Assembly (NCBI GenBank): GCA_024206335.1
Contig: JAAGZL010000510.1
Location: forward strand, 1 to 56,429
Length of the DNA: 56,429 nt
From: Gammaproteobacteria bacterium
GTDB taxonomy: Bacteria; Pseudomonadota; Gammaproteobacteria; Chromatiales; Chromatiaceae
Direction of reading: 5' to 3'
This document shows positions 9,179 to 17,870 of this stretch, one piece after another. A program made the position numbers and the translations under genes. Each line of letters opens with the position of its first letter. The first letter of the stretch is position 1. Below the pieces are notes generated by a model. The model was not told where the DNA came from. It did no database searches and worked only from the letters and a program-made list of their open reading frames with translations.

Positions 9179-9334
9179 CTAGGTGCAAGAGCCACAGCAG
9201 ACACCTGGGCGTTCCTCTTCTTTCTTCTCATCAGAGGAGTCATCCTGAACTTCAACCTTGATTGAAATTGATGCTTGCAGATTATCTTTTGCTTCATTCT
9301 CTTCAGTTGTGCTGTTCTCTGTTTCTTTGCTCAT
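9179..9334 (-). CDS. 51-residue CCGSCS-motif-type peptide (ends CCGSCT)
   Basis: A small ORF of 51 codons, missed by length cutoffs. It starts MSKETENSTTEENEAKDNLQ and ends RPGVCCGSCT. The first 40 residues are acidic, hydrophilic and Cys-free; all three Cys are in the last six residues, CCGSCT. This is the layout of the small proteins I know as the CCGSCS motif family in marine gammaproteobacteria, whose function is unknown and which look like leader-plus-core precursor peptides. Support for expression: AAGGA ten bases before the ATG, a promoter-like TTGAAC/TAAATA pair upstream and a strong hairpin downstream. No modification enzyme lies nearby. A metal- or cluster-binding role is an alternative. 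Confidence 0.8.
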   Translation of the reverse strand: MSKETENSTTEENEAKDNLQASISIKVEVQDDSSDEKKEEERPGVCCGSCT

Positions 9335-9391
9335 CTTGCTGTGTATCCTTATATTGTTGGGTAATACAAATGTCTTGATAGGGTACGTGGA

Positions 9392-9449
9392 TATTTAATG
9401 GGTATATTGCCGGGTTCAAACCGTGATCCCTGTGGAGTGAAATCACTCC
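9392..9449 (-). promoter_or_regulatory. Candidate promoter and inverted-repeat operator of the CCGSCT gene
   Basis: On the minus strand TTGAAC (9414-9419) and TAAATA (9392-9397) are separated by 16 bases, a fair sigma-70 promoter. Just upstream of the -35 lies the perfect inverted repeat GGAGTGA-TT-TCACTCC (9434-9449), positioned as an activator or repressor site. The regulator is not known. Confidence 0.45.
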
Positions 9450-10117
9450 CTACCTATTACATCCAATCACGAATCACTGTATAGGGTAACCATAAAACAG
9501 GAAAAAAGTAAGCAAAAACATGGCGGGTGGCCTGGTGTTGACTGTGTATTGTGATGCGTAACCAACTAATGTTTTAAAAAGCATCCCTGGCCTATAAAAG
9601 CGTTAATTAAGCTTGGTAAAAACAGTCAACCGCATGATTTTAAACAAGTATTATGGTCTGTGGTTGGGGAAGTTCCATCATTATTACGTGCTAGGAGTCT
9701 GTCTGGTTTAATCCGAGTGGCGTAACGATAAGTTTCAGCAACTCAAGCGGCATCTCGGATTTTTTATTGATATTAAAAAACCACGTCCTTAGGGTGTGGT
9801 CAGAGGTCAACGGCTTTTCCAGTTGAATGCAACAACATGGAGCGACAATGACAACAACATGGACACCCATCCATAAATACAACCAATCACCAATTCTTTT
9901 TTCCACCTGACAAAAGAACTGTCATCAAACAAATTCATGCCCATCAATTTGAAGACTGTCTTTTTTGTCCGGAAAGTTATGATTTTTTACGCCGAGTCTG
10001 AATTGCAGGCAGGAGATAGCCCCGCGACCAATTTCTGTTCTGCCCCAGACAGGGCTTCGCCGCGCACAAATCTATCTACCAGAGGGTGGCCTGAGAACAG
10101 CTGTTTCCAGCGTCTGG
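9450..10117. other. Gene-poor accessory stretch
   Basis: About 670 bases with no supported gene between the CCGSCT promoter and the transposase remnant. It contains the second copy of the 27-base repeat. A GTG-started frame at 9691-9906 (minus, 71 residues with a CCC motif) and an ATG frame at 9937-10170 (plus) lack ribosome sites and recognisable similarity. Most of it looks like decayed mobile DNA. Confidence 0.5.
9634..9660 (+). repeat. 27-base dispersed repeat, copy 2
   Basis: Second copy of the element at 6313-6339, in the same orientation and differing at one base. The two copies are 3.3 kb apart and bracket sppA, the diguanylate cyclase and the CCGSCT gene. Confidence 0.8.
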
Positions 10118-10375
10118 CTACTTCCATATCTGCTCTTTGTCCACATGTAGCACTGTATGATAGTGGTTAGACATGATGGAGTAGGCGCAGAGATCAATGG
10201 CAAATGCGCCTGCCAGTGTCTGCATCTGCTGTTTGATCCAGGCTCTGTGGTGTTCATGGTTTTTACCTGAATGCTTATCTTTGCCACACAGAAAGGCACG
10301 GCGTACGCAGCGGGAAACACAGTGATAGTAGGGGGTAGCTTCTAGAGAGACTAGGGCTTTCTTTGGTGGCGGCAT
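10118..10375 (-). pseudogene. REP-associated (Y1/HUH) transposase, truncated
   Basis: An 85-residue N-terminal fragment of an IS200-like, REP-associated tyrosine transposase. It has the usual beginning (ATPYYHCVSRCVRRAFLCG) and the HUH metal-binding motif inside MSNHYHTVLHVD. These enzymes cut single-stranded DNA with a tyrosine that lies well after the HUH motif. Here the frame stops about nine residues past HUH, so the catalytic Tyr region and roughly two thirds of the usual length (about 200-330 residues) are missing. The fragment cannot be active. It lies next to FecR and the non-coding repeat-like DNA at 11180-11462, suggesting an old insertion zone. Confidence 0.85.
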
Positions 10376-10522
10376 AATATCGTTCCTTGATATTTGATTG
10401 ATTACTGGAGTTTGTCAGGGTAGTCTGATTTTGGCAAGTTATGGGTGAGTGTACACTGTATTTCCTACACTGTAGTTCCCACAATCCCAAAGCCTATCCC
10501 AGCTAGATTAGAGGAAGCGCCG

Positions 10523-11179
10523 ATGCACTACCTACCCATTTGTGCTGCAACACCGCTCATAGTGTTTCTGCTGTTGCTCACTCCCTTCCCCGCATCAGCC
10601 TTACAAGAGCATGCCGCCCATGTGGTGCAGCTCCAGGGAGATGTTCGCGCCGAGGACGGCAATCGGGTCTCCAGGGATTTGACCCCAGGATCGTTGGTCC
10701 ATTCCGGAGAAACCATCATCACAGGAGCAGGACAAGCCGAGTTGCAATTTACCGATGGCATGATTCTGCACCTTTACAAGCATACCAAATTTGCCATTGA
10801 TGACTATCGGTTGAGAGATGAAAATGGAGCAGGCGGGGATCACCGAGCGGACTTCATCTTACTGCAGGGCTTGATTCGAATGGTCACCGGGAGTATCTCA
10901 CCTGAGCGAAAAGCTAAATACCAGATCAGAACCACCATGGCTGTACTGGGTATTCGGGGTACACACTTTTCGGTGCTCTTCGACAAAATTCTACATGTAA
11001 GCGTCAACCAGGGAACAGTCGTGCTGAGCCATAAAACAGGGGAGCACATAATCGATGCAGGGCAGCATGCCCACATGCACCATCCAGACCACCCACCAAA
11101 AAAGGTTCTCCACGCCGTGCCACTGGACCAACACCGCATTTACCAAGAAAAAATAAAGGCTTTTCCCCTGCCAAGGTAG
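10523..11179 (+). CDS. Exported FecR-domain protein
   Basis: A 218-residue protein with a Sec signal peptide (about residues 1-26, ending ASALQE) and a FecR domain. The domain runs from VVQLQGDVRAEDG through GSLVHSGETIITG and AELQFTDGMILHLYKHT to MAVLGIRGTHFSV. The TAVxGVRGTxF-type strand is diagnostic of the stand-alone periplasmic FecR fold. Such proteins lack the membrane and anti-sigma part of true FecR and their role is unknown. The C-terminus is His-rich (HAHMHHPDHPP). The start at 10523 was chosen for GAGGAAGCGCC and the signal peptide. It sits between a transposase remnant and repeat-like DNA, so transfer is possible. Confidence 0.85.
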   Translation: MHYLPICAATPLIVFLLLLTPFPASALQEHAAHVVQLQGDVRAEDGNRVSRDLTPGSLVHSGETIITGAGQAELQFTDGMILHLYKHTKFAIDDYRLRDENGAGGDHRADFILLQGLIRMVTGSISPERKAKYQIRTTMAVLGIRGTHFSVLFDKILHVSVNQGTVVLSHKTGEHIIDAGQHAHMHHPDHPPKKVLHAVPLDQHRIYQEKIKAFPLPR

Positions 11180-11462
11180 AAAAAGAGGGCGGAGAAAAAT
11201 CAAAGGGGTCATAGATCAATGGGGTCAGACTCGACTGAAACCAAGTGCCAGTAACCGGGCCGGTCAAGGCAATAATAGGTTGTCGAAGATCGAATGCAAA
11301 AGGTTGACTTGGAAGTACTGTTTTGCATCACGAGATTAAAGATACGCTTGTATAATAATCCAGAGGTATGCTGAAAAATCGAGTGTAGTGATGTGTCCCC
11401 TTTTTCTGATGAGGCTGTAAGGCGTGGCTGGCTTAAACTGGTTTGCGGGGCTAGCTGGATCC
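11180..11462. other. Repeat-like non-coding DNA, possible mobile-element remnant
   Basis: No gene. It holds two related phrases, AAAGGGGTCATAGATC and AATGGGGTCAGACTCGACT (about 11200-11236), and near its end ATGTGTCCCCTTTTTC (about 11392-11407). From memory, such GGGGTCAGACTCGA phrases flank REP-type transposases in many proteobacteria; that link is inference here. The 3' ends of the FecR and glnD genes both point into this stretch. Confidence 0.45.
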
Positions 11463-14105
11463 CTAGTCACCGCTTTCTAGCTGCTGCATGATGCTGTTGT
11501 GCAGGCACTGCAGTTTGTCTGGGTCTTCAATCGGTTTTTTGTCTTCACCCGTGATAAAAAAGGTGTCTTCTGCCTCGGCCCCAATGGTGGCAATCTTGGC
11601 CGCCTTAAGATTGACTCCACAACGGCCGAAGGCGTGACCAACCTGGGCCAGGAGGCCCGGCTGGTCGACTGTGATCAACTTGAGAATGGTGCGCTGGTTT
11701 GCCGGGTCCTGACTGAAGTCGATCTGTGTTGGTGTCTGGAAATGCTTTTGCTGACGTGGGATGCGTCTGGCCACACTCAGGTTGACCTGGTCGGGATTGT
11801 TTAGCCCATCCTTTAACGTCTTGATTATCTTCTGCTCGCGGTCACGGTCGGTTACTGCGCTTCCATCGTCCTCCAATACCCGGTAACTGTCGAGTGAGAA
11901 TGCGTTGCTGGTGGTCTCGATTCGGGCATCAACCACGTTCAGGCAGAGGCGATCCAGCAGGGCGGTGGTTACGGCAAACAGCCCTTTGCGATCTTGGGAG
12001 TAGATTACTACCTCGGAGCCACCGCGCCCGGTTTTGCTGCGCAGGTTTATCTGCGGCCCGGTGTGTTCCTGGTTGGTGAGGATAAACTGGGTGTGGGACA
12101 CGATCTCTTCTACTGACGAATAGAGAAAATACTCTACGCCTAAAGTGGTCCATAGGTTGTTAATTTCATCGGTTGAGACGCCGGCTCGTTGCAGCTCTTC
12201 ACTTGCATCATGCTGTTTTTCCTGGATCTGTTCATTTATATCGTTGGGGCGTTCTAGGCCTCGCAGCATGGCACGCATGGTGGCGGTGTAGAGGTCTTTT
12301 AGTAGTGAATCCTTCCATGAGTTCCATTTTTTTGGATCGGTGGCGCGGGTGTCAGACACTGTCAGTAGATAGAGATGGTCCAGGCGTGTGATGGTGCCCA
12401 TTTTCTTGGCAAAGTTGTAGATAACATCAGGGTCACTGGTATCCTGACGTTGTGCTGTCATGGACATCAACAGATGGTTTTTTACCAGCCATGTTACCAG
12501 CTTGCTGTCGTAATCACTCAGGTCATGTTTGTTACAGAAATCCCGGGCATCTTTGGCCCCCAAGGTGGAGTGGTCACCCTGACGTCCCTTGGCGATGTCG
12601 TGGAACAGTCCGGCCAGATAGAGTAACTCCGGCTTCGGTTGGCGGCTGATGATGTCGCTGCATAGGGGGAATTCATGCACCCGTGAGGCTACAGCAAAGC
12701 GGCGTAGATTGCGCACTACGAACAGGGTGTGCTCATCTACAGTGTAGACGTGGAACAGGTCATACTGCATGCGCCCCACAATGTTGCTGAACACCGGTAG
12801 ATAGGCGGAGAGTATGCCGTAGCGGTTCATGCGTCTCAGTTCTGAGGTAACGCCATTGGATTGTCGGATGATCTCCATGAACAGGCTTTTGGCACGGGGA
12901 TTTTCACGAAACTGGTCATCAATAAGATGACGATGGGAGCGGATCAGGCGTACCGTGCTGGCGCGTACGCCCTTCAACTCGGGATAGAGTTGCAACAGCA
13001 GAAAGATCTCTAGCAGGGCAAACGGATAATGTTTAAATATGTTGTCATTGCTTACTTCAAGAAATCCATTTCTGGCCTGGAAGCGCTCATTTATAGTTAG
13101 AATCTCTGCCGGCTGGTTCTCCAGCAGGATGGCCTCTTCAAATAGCTGTAATAGGCGTTCGTTCAGGCGTTCGATACGAATGGCGGTGCGGTAGTAGCGT
13201 TGCATGAACTGCTCAACCGCTAGGCTGTGTTCCTGGTCAACAAAACCGAACTCCTGAGCCAGGGCTCGCTGATAGTCAAATAGCAGGCGATCTTCGCGTC
13301 GCCCGGTAAGTAGGTGTAGAGCAAAGCGGATTTTCCACATCAGAGAGCGCCCCTCCATCAGGGATTCGTACTCCATCTCTGTTAGGAAGTTGTGCCCAAC
13401 CAGGCCATGCATGGTGTCGCAACCAAAATAGCGTTTGGCGACCCAGCCGACGGTTTGAATGTCACGCAGCCCGCCCGGTCCCTCTTTTAAGTTGGGTTCC
13501 AGGTTGGTGGCAGAGTCATCAAATTTATCATATCTCGCTTTCTGTTCTTCCCATTTCCCCTGGAAGAATTGGTCGCTGGGCCAGATCTTGTCGGGGGAGG
13601 TGGCTTCGCGCATCTGTCGTAGCATATTCTGGTTGCCGGCCAGCAAACGTGACTCCATGACGTTGGTGGTGACGGTGATGTCTTGCTTGGCCTCTTCTAC
13701 GCACTCAGCAATAGAGCGTACGCTGTGACCTACCTCGAGCCCGATATCCCACAGGAAGGTCAGTAACTGCTCCAGGTTTTCTGTTAGTCTGTCCCGCTCA
13801 TCCGCCTCTACCAGGATCATTAGGTCGATATCAGAGCTTGGGTGCAGTTCCCCTCGGCCATAGCCACCAACAGCAACCAGCGCAGCGCCTGTATCTTCGG
13901 GCATATTGCGTTGCCAGGCACGTTGCAACAGGGAGTCGATCAGCTTTGCCCGCAGTGATATCAAGGTTGATACCGGTACGGCATCGCGAAATCCCTGTTC
14001 CAGCGTTTCGGCGCCCTGTGCCAGGGTATTACGGAACAGGGCCAGAGGATTCTCTGTGTGGGAGAGGGCCTGATCGAAGATTATGCCGTTGAATACTCGT
14101 TTCAT
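11463..14105 (-). CDS. glnD: Protein-PII uridylyltransferase / uridylyl-removing enzyme
   Basis: An 880-residue bifunctional nitrogen sensor that adds UMP to PII when nitrogen is limiting and removes it when glutamine is plentiful. The nucleotidyltransferase domain has GGYGRGELHPSSDIDLMIL (about residues 80-100) with the DxD metal pair. The HD domain that removes UMP shows LFHDIAKGRQGDHS (about 475-490). Two ACT domains that sense glutamine occupy about 700-790 and 805-880 (YSQDRKGLFAVTTALLDRL; TVDQPGLLAQVGHAFGRCGV). The length is normal. It follows map on the same strand with a 37-base gap, and the pair is probably co-transcribed. The start lacks an obvious ribosome site. Confidence 0.96.
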   Translation of the reverse strand: MKRVFNGIIFDQALSHTENPLALFRNTLAQGAETLEQGFRDAVPVSTLISLRAKLIDSLLQRAWQRNMPEDTGAALVAVGGYGRGELHPSSDIDLMILVEADERDRLTENLEQLLTFLWDIGLEVGHSVRSIAECVEEAKQDITVTTNVMESRLLAGNQNMLRQMREATSPDKIWPSDQFFQGKWEEQKARYDKFDDSATNLEPNLKEGPGGLRDIQTVGWVAKRYFGCDTMHGLVGHNFLTEMEYESLMEGRSLMWKIRFALHLLTGRREDRLLFDYQRALAQEFGFVDQEHSLAVEQFMQRYYRTAIRIERLNERLLQLFEEAILLENQPAEILTINERFQARNGFLEVSNDNIFKHYPFALLEIFLLLQLYPELKGVRASTVRLIRSHRHLIDDQFRENPRAKSLFMEIIRQSNGVTSELRRMNRYGILSAYLPVFSNIVGRMQYDLFHVYTVDEHTLFVVRNLRRFAVASRVHEFPLCSDIISRQPKPELLYLAGLFHDIAKGRQGDHSTLGAKDARDFCNKHDLSDYDSKLVTWLVKNHLLMSMTAQRQDTSDPDVIYNFAKKMGTITRLDHLYLLTVSDTRATDPKKWNSWKDSLLKDLYTATMRAMLRGLERPNDINEQIQEKQHDASEELQRAGVSTDEINNLWTTLGVEYFLYSSVEEIVSHTQFILTNQEHTGPQINLRSKTGRGGSEVVIYSQDRKGLFAVTTALLDRLCLNVVDARIETTSNAFSLDSYRVLEDDGSAVTDRDREQKIIKTLKDGLNNPDQVNLSVARRIPRQQKHFQTPTQIDFSQDPANQRTILKLITVDQPGLLAQVGHAFGRCGVNLKAAKIATIGAEAEDTFFITGEDKKPIEDPDKLQCLHNSIMQQLESGD

Positions 14106-14142
14106 CTAAAATAATAAAGTGAGGGTGGCGGGAAACAAGTTC

Positions 14143-14913
14143 CTAAATATCCCGCTCTTCCTGGCGCTGAGTGAGAATTTCATAACCGTCGTCGGTTACC
14201 ACTATGGTGTGTTCCCACTGGGCAGACAGACTGCGGTCTCTGGTGACTACCGTCCAGCCGTCTGGGAGTAGTTTTACTGTACGCTTGCCAGCATTAACCA
14301 TGGGCTCGATGGTAAAACACATTCCAGGTTGCAGTATAGGGCCTGGGTCTGCTGTGGCATAGTGTAGTATCTGCGGTTCCTCATGAAACTCACGTCCTAT
14401 GCCATGGCCACAGTACTCTCGGACCACAGAGTAGTTGTTAGATTCTACGAACTTTTGGATTGCCTGACCTATATTATTCAGGTGTGCACCTGGTTTTACT
14501 TGGTCCATGCCTATCTGTAGTGCCTCGCTGGTGATATTTACCAGACGACGTGCCAGAACGGAAGGCTCACCGATCATGAACATCTTGCTGGTATCGCCGT
14601 GGAAACCATCCTTGATTACGGTGATATCTATGTTGATAATATCGCCGTTTTTGAGTCGCTTGTCGCTGGGAATGCCATGACACACCTGGTGATTGATCGA
14701 GGTGCAGATGGATCTGGGGAATCCGCGGTAGTTGAGAGGGGCAGGGATTGCATCCTGTTCATTAACGATATAGTCATGGCAGGTCCGGTCTAGTTCCTCG
14801 GTTGTAACCCCAGGTTTTACAAGTGGTTTTACCATTTCCAGCACTTCTGCCGCTAGTCTGCCGGCAATCCGCATCTTCTCTATCTCTTCTGGTGTTTTTA
14901 TTATGATGCTCAT
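14143..14913 (-). CDS. map: Methionine aminopeptidase type I
   Basis: A 256-residue cytosolic dinuclear metalloprotease that removes the initiator Met from new proteins. The five metal ligands sit in conserved text: NIDITVIKDGFHGDTSKMF (two Asp), GHGIGREFHEEP (His), FTIEPMVNAG (Glu) and WEHTIVVTDDGYEIL (Glu). The short length without an N-terminal zinc extension makes it type Ia. It is the first gene of a map-glnD pair and is divergent from rpsB, a very common gammaproteobacterial arrangement. Confidence 0.97.
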   Translation of the reverse strand: MSIIIKTPEEIEKMRIAGRLAAEVLEMVKPLVKPGVTTEELDRTCHDYIVNEQDAIPAPLNYRGFPRSICTSINHQVCHGIPSDKRLKNGDIINIDITVIKDGFHGDTSKMFMIGEPSVLARRLVNITSEALQIGMDQVKPGAHLNNIGQAIQKFVESNNYSVVREYCGHGIGREFHEEPQILHYATADPGPILQPGMCFTIEPMVNAGKRTVKLLPDGWTVVTRDRSLSAQWEHTIVVTDDGYEILTQRQEERDI

Positions 14914-14971
14914 ATTGTTGTCTCTAGCGTGGAAAAACTGGTAAAACCAATACCTTGGGTTGTTCAGAAGA

Positions 14972-15000
14972 TTGTTATAACTAGCGGCGTATGGTATAAA
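14972..15000 (+). promoter_or_regulatory. rpsB: rpsB promoter with extended -10 and GC-rich discriminator
   Basis: TTGTTA (14972-14977), a 17-base spacer and TATAAA (14995-15000) preceded by TGG form a near-consensus sigma-70 promoter. ACGCGCCC follows immediately, a GC-rich discriminator typical of promoters under stringent (ppGpp) control. This resembles the E. coli rpsB promoter. Confidence 0.7.
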
Positions 15001-15007
15001 ACGCGCC

Positions 15008-15188
15008 CTGGATTGGCAATTGCTAAACCAGTAATTAATTCACACATGTATCGTCACGGTTGCCGGGGTGCCGGTTTTAACTCAACCAACGGTTTGGATC
15101 TGTCATTAGGCAGGTGTAAAACCGGAGTTTAACAGGTCGACGACCGGGATACATGGAGGACTAACCCTATACAATTTGGAGTAACACT
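15008..15188 (+). promoter_or_regulatory. rpsB leader, candidate S2-responsive element
   Basis: About 180 bases of leader separate the promoter from the rpsB ATG. In E. coli, S2 represses rpsB-tsf through the leader mRNA. Here the leader has the repeated phrases GGTGCCGGTTTTAACTC and GTAAAACCGGAGTTTAAC, which can pair (GGTTTTA with TAAAACC) to form a long hairpin (about 15071-15135). That structure is inferred by eye. Confidence 0.4.
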
Positions 15189-16022
15189 ATGAGTGCAGTA
15201 TCCATGCGCCAGATGCTAGAGGCTGGCGTGCATTTCGGGCATCAGACCCGTTATTGGAATCCCAAGATGGGTTCCTACATTTTCGGTCATCGCAACAAGA
15301 TCCATATTATCAATCTTGAGCAGACCCTACCTTTGTTCAATGACGCCATGAATTTTCTCGGTACCCTGAGTGCCAATGGCGGAAAAATCCTGTTTGTCGG
15401 CACCAAGCGCGCTGCCTGTGACACGGTTCGGGAAGAGGCAGAGCGTTGCGGTATGCCTTACGTGAACCATCGCTGGCTGGGCGGAATGCTGACCAACTTC
15501 AAGACCATCAAGCAGTCTATCAAGCGTCTGAAAGAGCTTGAAGAGATGTTCAAGGATGGCAGCATAGAGAAGCGTTTCAACAAGAAAGAGGCCCTGGTTC
15601 TGGAACGCGAAATGACTAAGCTTGATCGTAGTCTTGGCGGCATCAAGGATATGAAGGGTCTGCCGGACGCAATGTTCGTGGTTGATACTGGGCATGAAAA
15701 GATCGCAATCAGCGAAGCCAAAAAACTTGGCATCCCTGTGGTTGGAGTTGTAGATACCAATAATGATCCCATGAACATCGACTATGTAATACCTGGAAAT
15801 GACGACGCTATCCGGGCGGTTCAGCTCTATGTCCAGGGTGTTTCTGCTGCAGTACTTGAGGGTCGCGCCAGCGCTGCCCACATAGGTCTCGACTCTGAAC
15901 AGGCAGAGAAGCCAAAAAAGGCCAGGAAGCCGAAGAAGGCCGAAAAGCCGGTTAAGGCAGAGGAACCAGCTAAGGCAGAGGAACCAGCTAAGGCAGAGGC
16001 ATCCGAGGATAAGGACGCCTAG
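15189..16022 (+). CDS. rpsB: 30S ribosomal protein S2
   Basis: A 277-residue small-subunit protein that binds 16S rRNA and recruits S1. The family signatures [20 protein letters not shown] and [14 protein letters not shown] are present. The body matches E. coli S2 (241 residues) up to about residue 235. After it comes a Lys/Ala/Glu-rich tail of about 40 residues with repeated KAEEPAKAE units, absent from the E. coli protein. The ATG follows GGAGT. It is the first gene of the rpsB-tsf operon. Confidence 0.97.
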   Translation: MSAVSMRQMLEAGVHFGHQTRYWNPKMGSYIFGHRNKIHIINLEQTLPLFNDAMNFLGTLSANGGKILFVGTKRAACDTVREEAERCGMPYVNHRWLGGMLTNFKTIKQSIKRLKELEEMFKDGSIEKRFNKKEALVLEREMTKLDRSLGGIKDMKGLPDAMFVVDTGHEKIAISEAKKLGIPVVGVVDTNNDPMNIDYVIPGNDDAIRAVQLYVQGVSAAVLEGRASAAHIGLDSEQAEKPKKARKPKKAEKPVKAEEPAKAEEPAKAEASEDKDA

Positions 16023-16079
16023 TCCAGACTGGATGGCCAGATTTCGATCTGGTTCTCTGAATATTTAAAACGGATATAA

Positions 16080-16108
16080 CCCAAGCAGCACTCTGAGTGC
16101 TGCTTGGG
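16080..16108 (+). other. 13-bp hairpin between rpsB and tsf
   Basis: CCCAAGCAGCACT (16080-16092) pairs perfectly with AGTGCTGCTTGGG (16096-16108) around a three-base loop. No T run follows, so it is more likely an mRNA processing/stability or attenuation structure than a full terminator. E. coli also has a stem-loop between rpsB and tsf. Confidence 0.75.
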
Positions 16109-16153
16109 ACTGTCCATATGTATACCCTTATACACAATGAGGAAATCTATACC

Positions 16154-17038
16154 ATGGCCATTACAGCCTCTCTGGTAAAGGAACTGCGTGAGCGCACCGG
16201 TTCCGGCATGATGGAATGCAAAAAAGCACTGGTCGAGACCGGTGGTGATATTGAAGCTGCGATCGAAATGATGCGCAAATCAGGTCAGGCCAGTGCGGCC
16301 AAAAAGGCCGGGCGTACCGCAGCTGATGGCATCGTAGCTATCAAGTACAGCGATGATAAAAAACGCGCAGTGATGGTGGAAGTAAACTGCGAAACCGACT
16401 TCGTGGCGAAGGATGAAAATTTCACCTCTTTCGTAGACGCTGTTGCCGGCTGTGTGTTGAACACAGATGCCGCTGATGTTGAAACCCTGATGGGGACTTC
16501 CCTGCATCAGGGTGAAGAAACTACGGTTAATACTGCTCGCGAGGCTTTGGTTGCCAAGATCGGTGAGAACATGAATGTACGTCGTTTTCAGCGCTTTCAG
16601 ACTGAAGACGGTACTCTGGCCAGCTATCAGCATGGTGTGCGTATCGGTGTGGTGGTGGAGCTTAAAGGTGGCGATGATAGCCTGGGTCGTGATCTGGCTA
16701 TGCATGTGGCTGCCTCCAATCCGGTCTGTGTGGGTGAGGCCGATGTTCCTGCAGGAATGCTGGATAAGGAGCGTGAGATCTTTAAGGCGCAGGCGCTAGA
16801 TAGCGGCAAGCCTGAGAATATTGTGGATAAGATTGTGGATGGACGTGTACGCAAGTACCTGTCCGAGATCACCCTGATGGGTCAGAATTTTGTCAAGGAC
16901 CCGGATACAGTAGTAGAGAAACTGCTTGCAGACGCCGGTGCCAGCGTTGCCTTATTCAAGCGATTTGAAGTGGGCGAGGGCATTGAGAAGAAGCAGGAGA
17001 ACTTTGCCGAAGAGGTTATGGCTCAGGTAAAGGGTTAG
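16154..17038 (+). CDS. tsf: Elongation factor Ts
   Basis: A 294-residue guanine-nucleotide exchange factor that releases GDP from EF-Tu. The N-terminal UBA-like domain has [19 protein letters not shown]. The core begins near [17 protein letters not shown], whose TDFV loop contacts EF-Tu. The start at 16154 ([16 protein letters not shown]) was chosen for the GAGGAAATCTATACC site; the longer frame upstream reads through the rpsB-tsf hairpin. It is the second gene of the rpsB operon and is followed by a GC-rich hairpin. Confidence 0.96.
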   Translation: MAITASLVKELRERTGSGMMECKKALVETGGDIEAAIEMMRKSGQASAAKKAGRTAADGIVAIKYSDDKKRAVMVEVNCETDFVAKDENFTSFVDAVAGCVLNTDAADVETLMGTSLHQGEETTVNTAREALVAKIGENMNVRRFQRFQTEDGTLASYQHGVRIGVVVELKGGDDSLGRDLAMHVAASNPVCVGEADVPAGMLDKEREIFKAQALDSGKPENIVDKIVDGRVRKYLSEITLMGQNFVKDPDTVVEKLLADAGASVALFKRFEVGEGIEKKQENFAEEVMAQVKG

Positions 17039-17052
17039 ACGAGGTTCTAACT

Positions 17053-17090
17053 GCCGGTCTCCCAGCGTGGGGGCCGGCACATAAATTTTT
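17053..17090 (+). terminator. GC-rich terminator after tsf
   Basis: GCCGG-T-CTCCCA (17053-17064) pairs with TGGGGG-CCGGC (17068-17078) apart from one bulged base, and is followed by ATAAATTTTTAG. It is a likely, perhaps partial, terminator separating rpsB-tsf from pyrH. Confidence 0.65.
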
Positions 17091-17146
17091 AGTTTCCCAA
17101 TTTGTTTGGGTCGTGGTTGCATAACATTTATTTGTCTGGTGGTGCG

Positions 17147-17869
17147 ATGCCTGAATTGATCTGCAAACGAATATTGCTCAAGCTCAGCGGCGAGGCGCTG
17201 ATGGGCGACGGTGATTTTGGCATTGACCCAGTGGTCATAGCCCGGGTTGCAGGAGAGATCAGTGATCTGTCTCAGGCAGGTGCTCAGATTGGCCTGGTTA
17301 TTGGCGGTGGAAATATCTTCCGTGGCGCTGGTCTGGCCCAGGGCGGGATCGACCGGGTGACCGCAGACCACATGGGTATGCTGGCCACGGTTATGAATGG
17401 TCTGGCAATGAAAGATGCCTTGCAAAAAGCCGGAGTTAATTCCAAGGTTATGTCAGCCTTGGCCATAGAACAGGTATGCGATCCTTATCTGCGGGATCGG
17501 GCGGTAGATTCACTGCAACAGGGCGAGGTGGTGATCTTCAGCGCTGGTACCGGCAGCCCCTTCTTTACCACGGACACGGCGGCCAGTCTGCGCGCCATTG
17601 AGATTGGTGCGCAGTTGCTGATCAAGGCCACCAAGGTGGATGGCATCTACTCCAGTGATCCGGTTACCAATCCAGACGCAGAGTTCTATCCGCGCATTAG
17701 TTATGATCGCGCTATCAGAGAGGGTCTCAAGGTGATGGATGCCACGGCCATTATGCTCTGTCGCGACCACCAGATGCCGCTACAGGTAATGAATATTAAC
17801 AACAAGGGCGCAATGATGCGTCTGATGCAGGGAGAAGAGATAGGCTCCCTGGTTGAGAGTGGAGAATAA
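17147..17869 (+). CDS. pyrH: Uridylate kinase
   Basis: A 240-residue hexameric amino-acid-kinase-family enzyme that phosphorylates UMP to UDP. Visible motifs are [15 protein letters not shown] (phosphate binding), [15 protein letters not shown] and [17 protein letters not shown]. The start at 17147 (MPELICKRI) is the family start. It begins a cluster pyrH-frr-uppS-cdsA, with frr starting two bases after its stop. Confidence 0.96.
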   Translation: MPELICKRILLKLSGEALMGDGDFGIDPVVIARVAGEISDLSQAGAQIGLVIGGGNIFRGAGLAQGGIDRVTADHMGMLATVMNGLAMKDALQKAGVNSKVMSALAIEQVCDPYLRDRAVDSLQQGEVVIFSAGTGSPFFTTDTAASLRAIEIGAQLLIKATKVDGIYSSDPVTNPDAEFYPRISYDRAIREGLKVMDATAIMLCRDHQMPLQVMNINNKGAMMRLMQGEEIGSLVESGE

Positions 17870-17870
17870 A

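Noticed and set aside
9405-9435. GGGTTCAAACC phrase like a tRNA T-loop
   Set aside because: The flanking bases do not form the 5-bp T stem, and no acceptor or anticodon arm is present.
9691-9906. 71-residue minus-strand frame with a CCC motif
   Set aside because: GTG start with no ribosome site, an internal short repeat and no family resemblance, although its position near the CCGSCT gene made it tempting.
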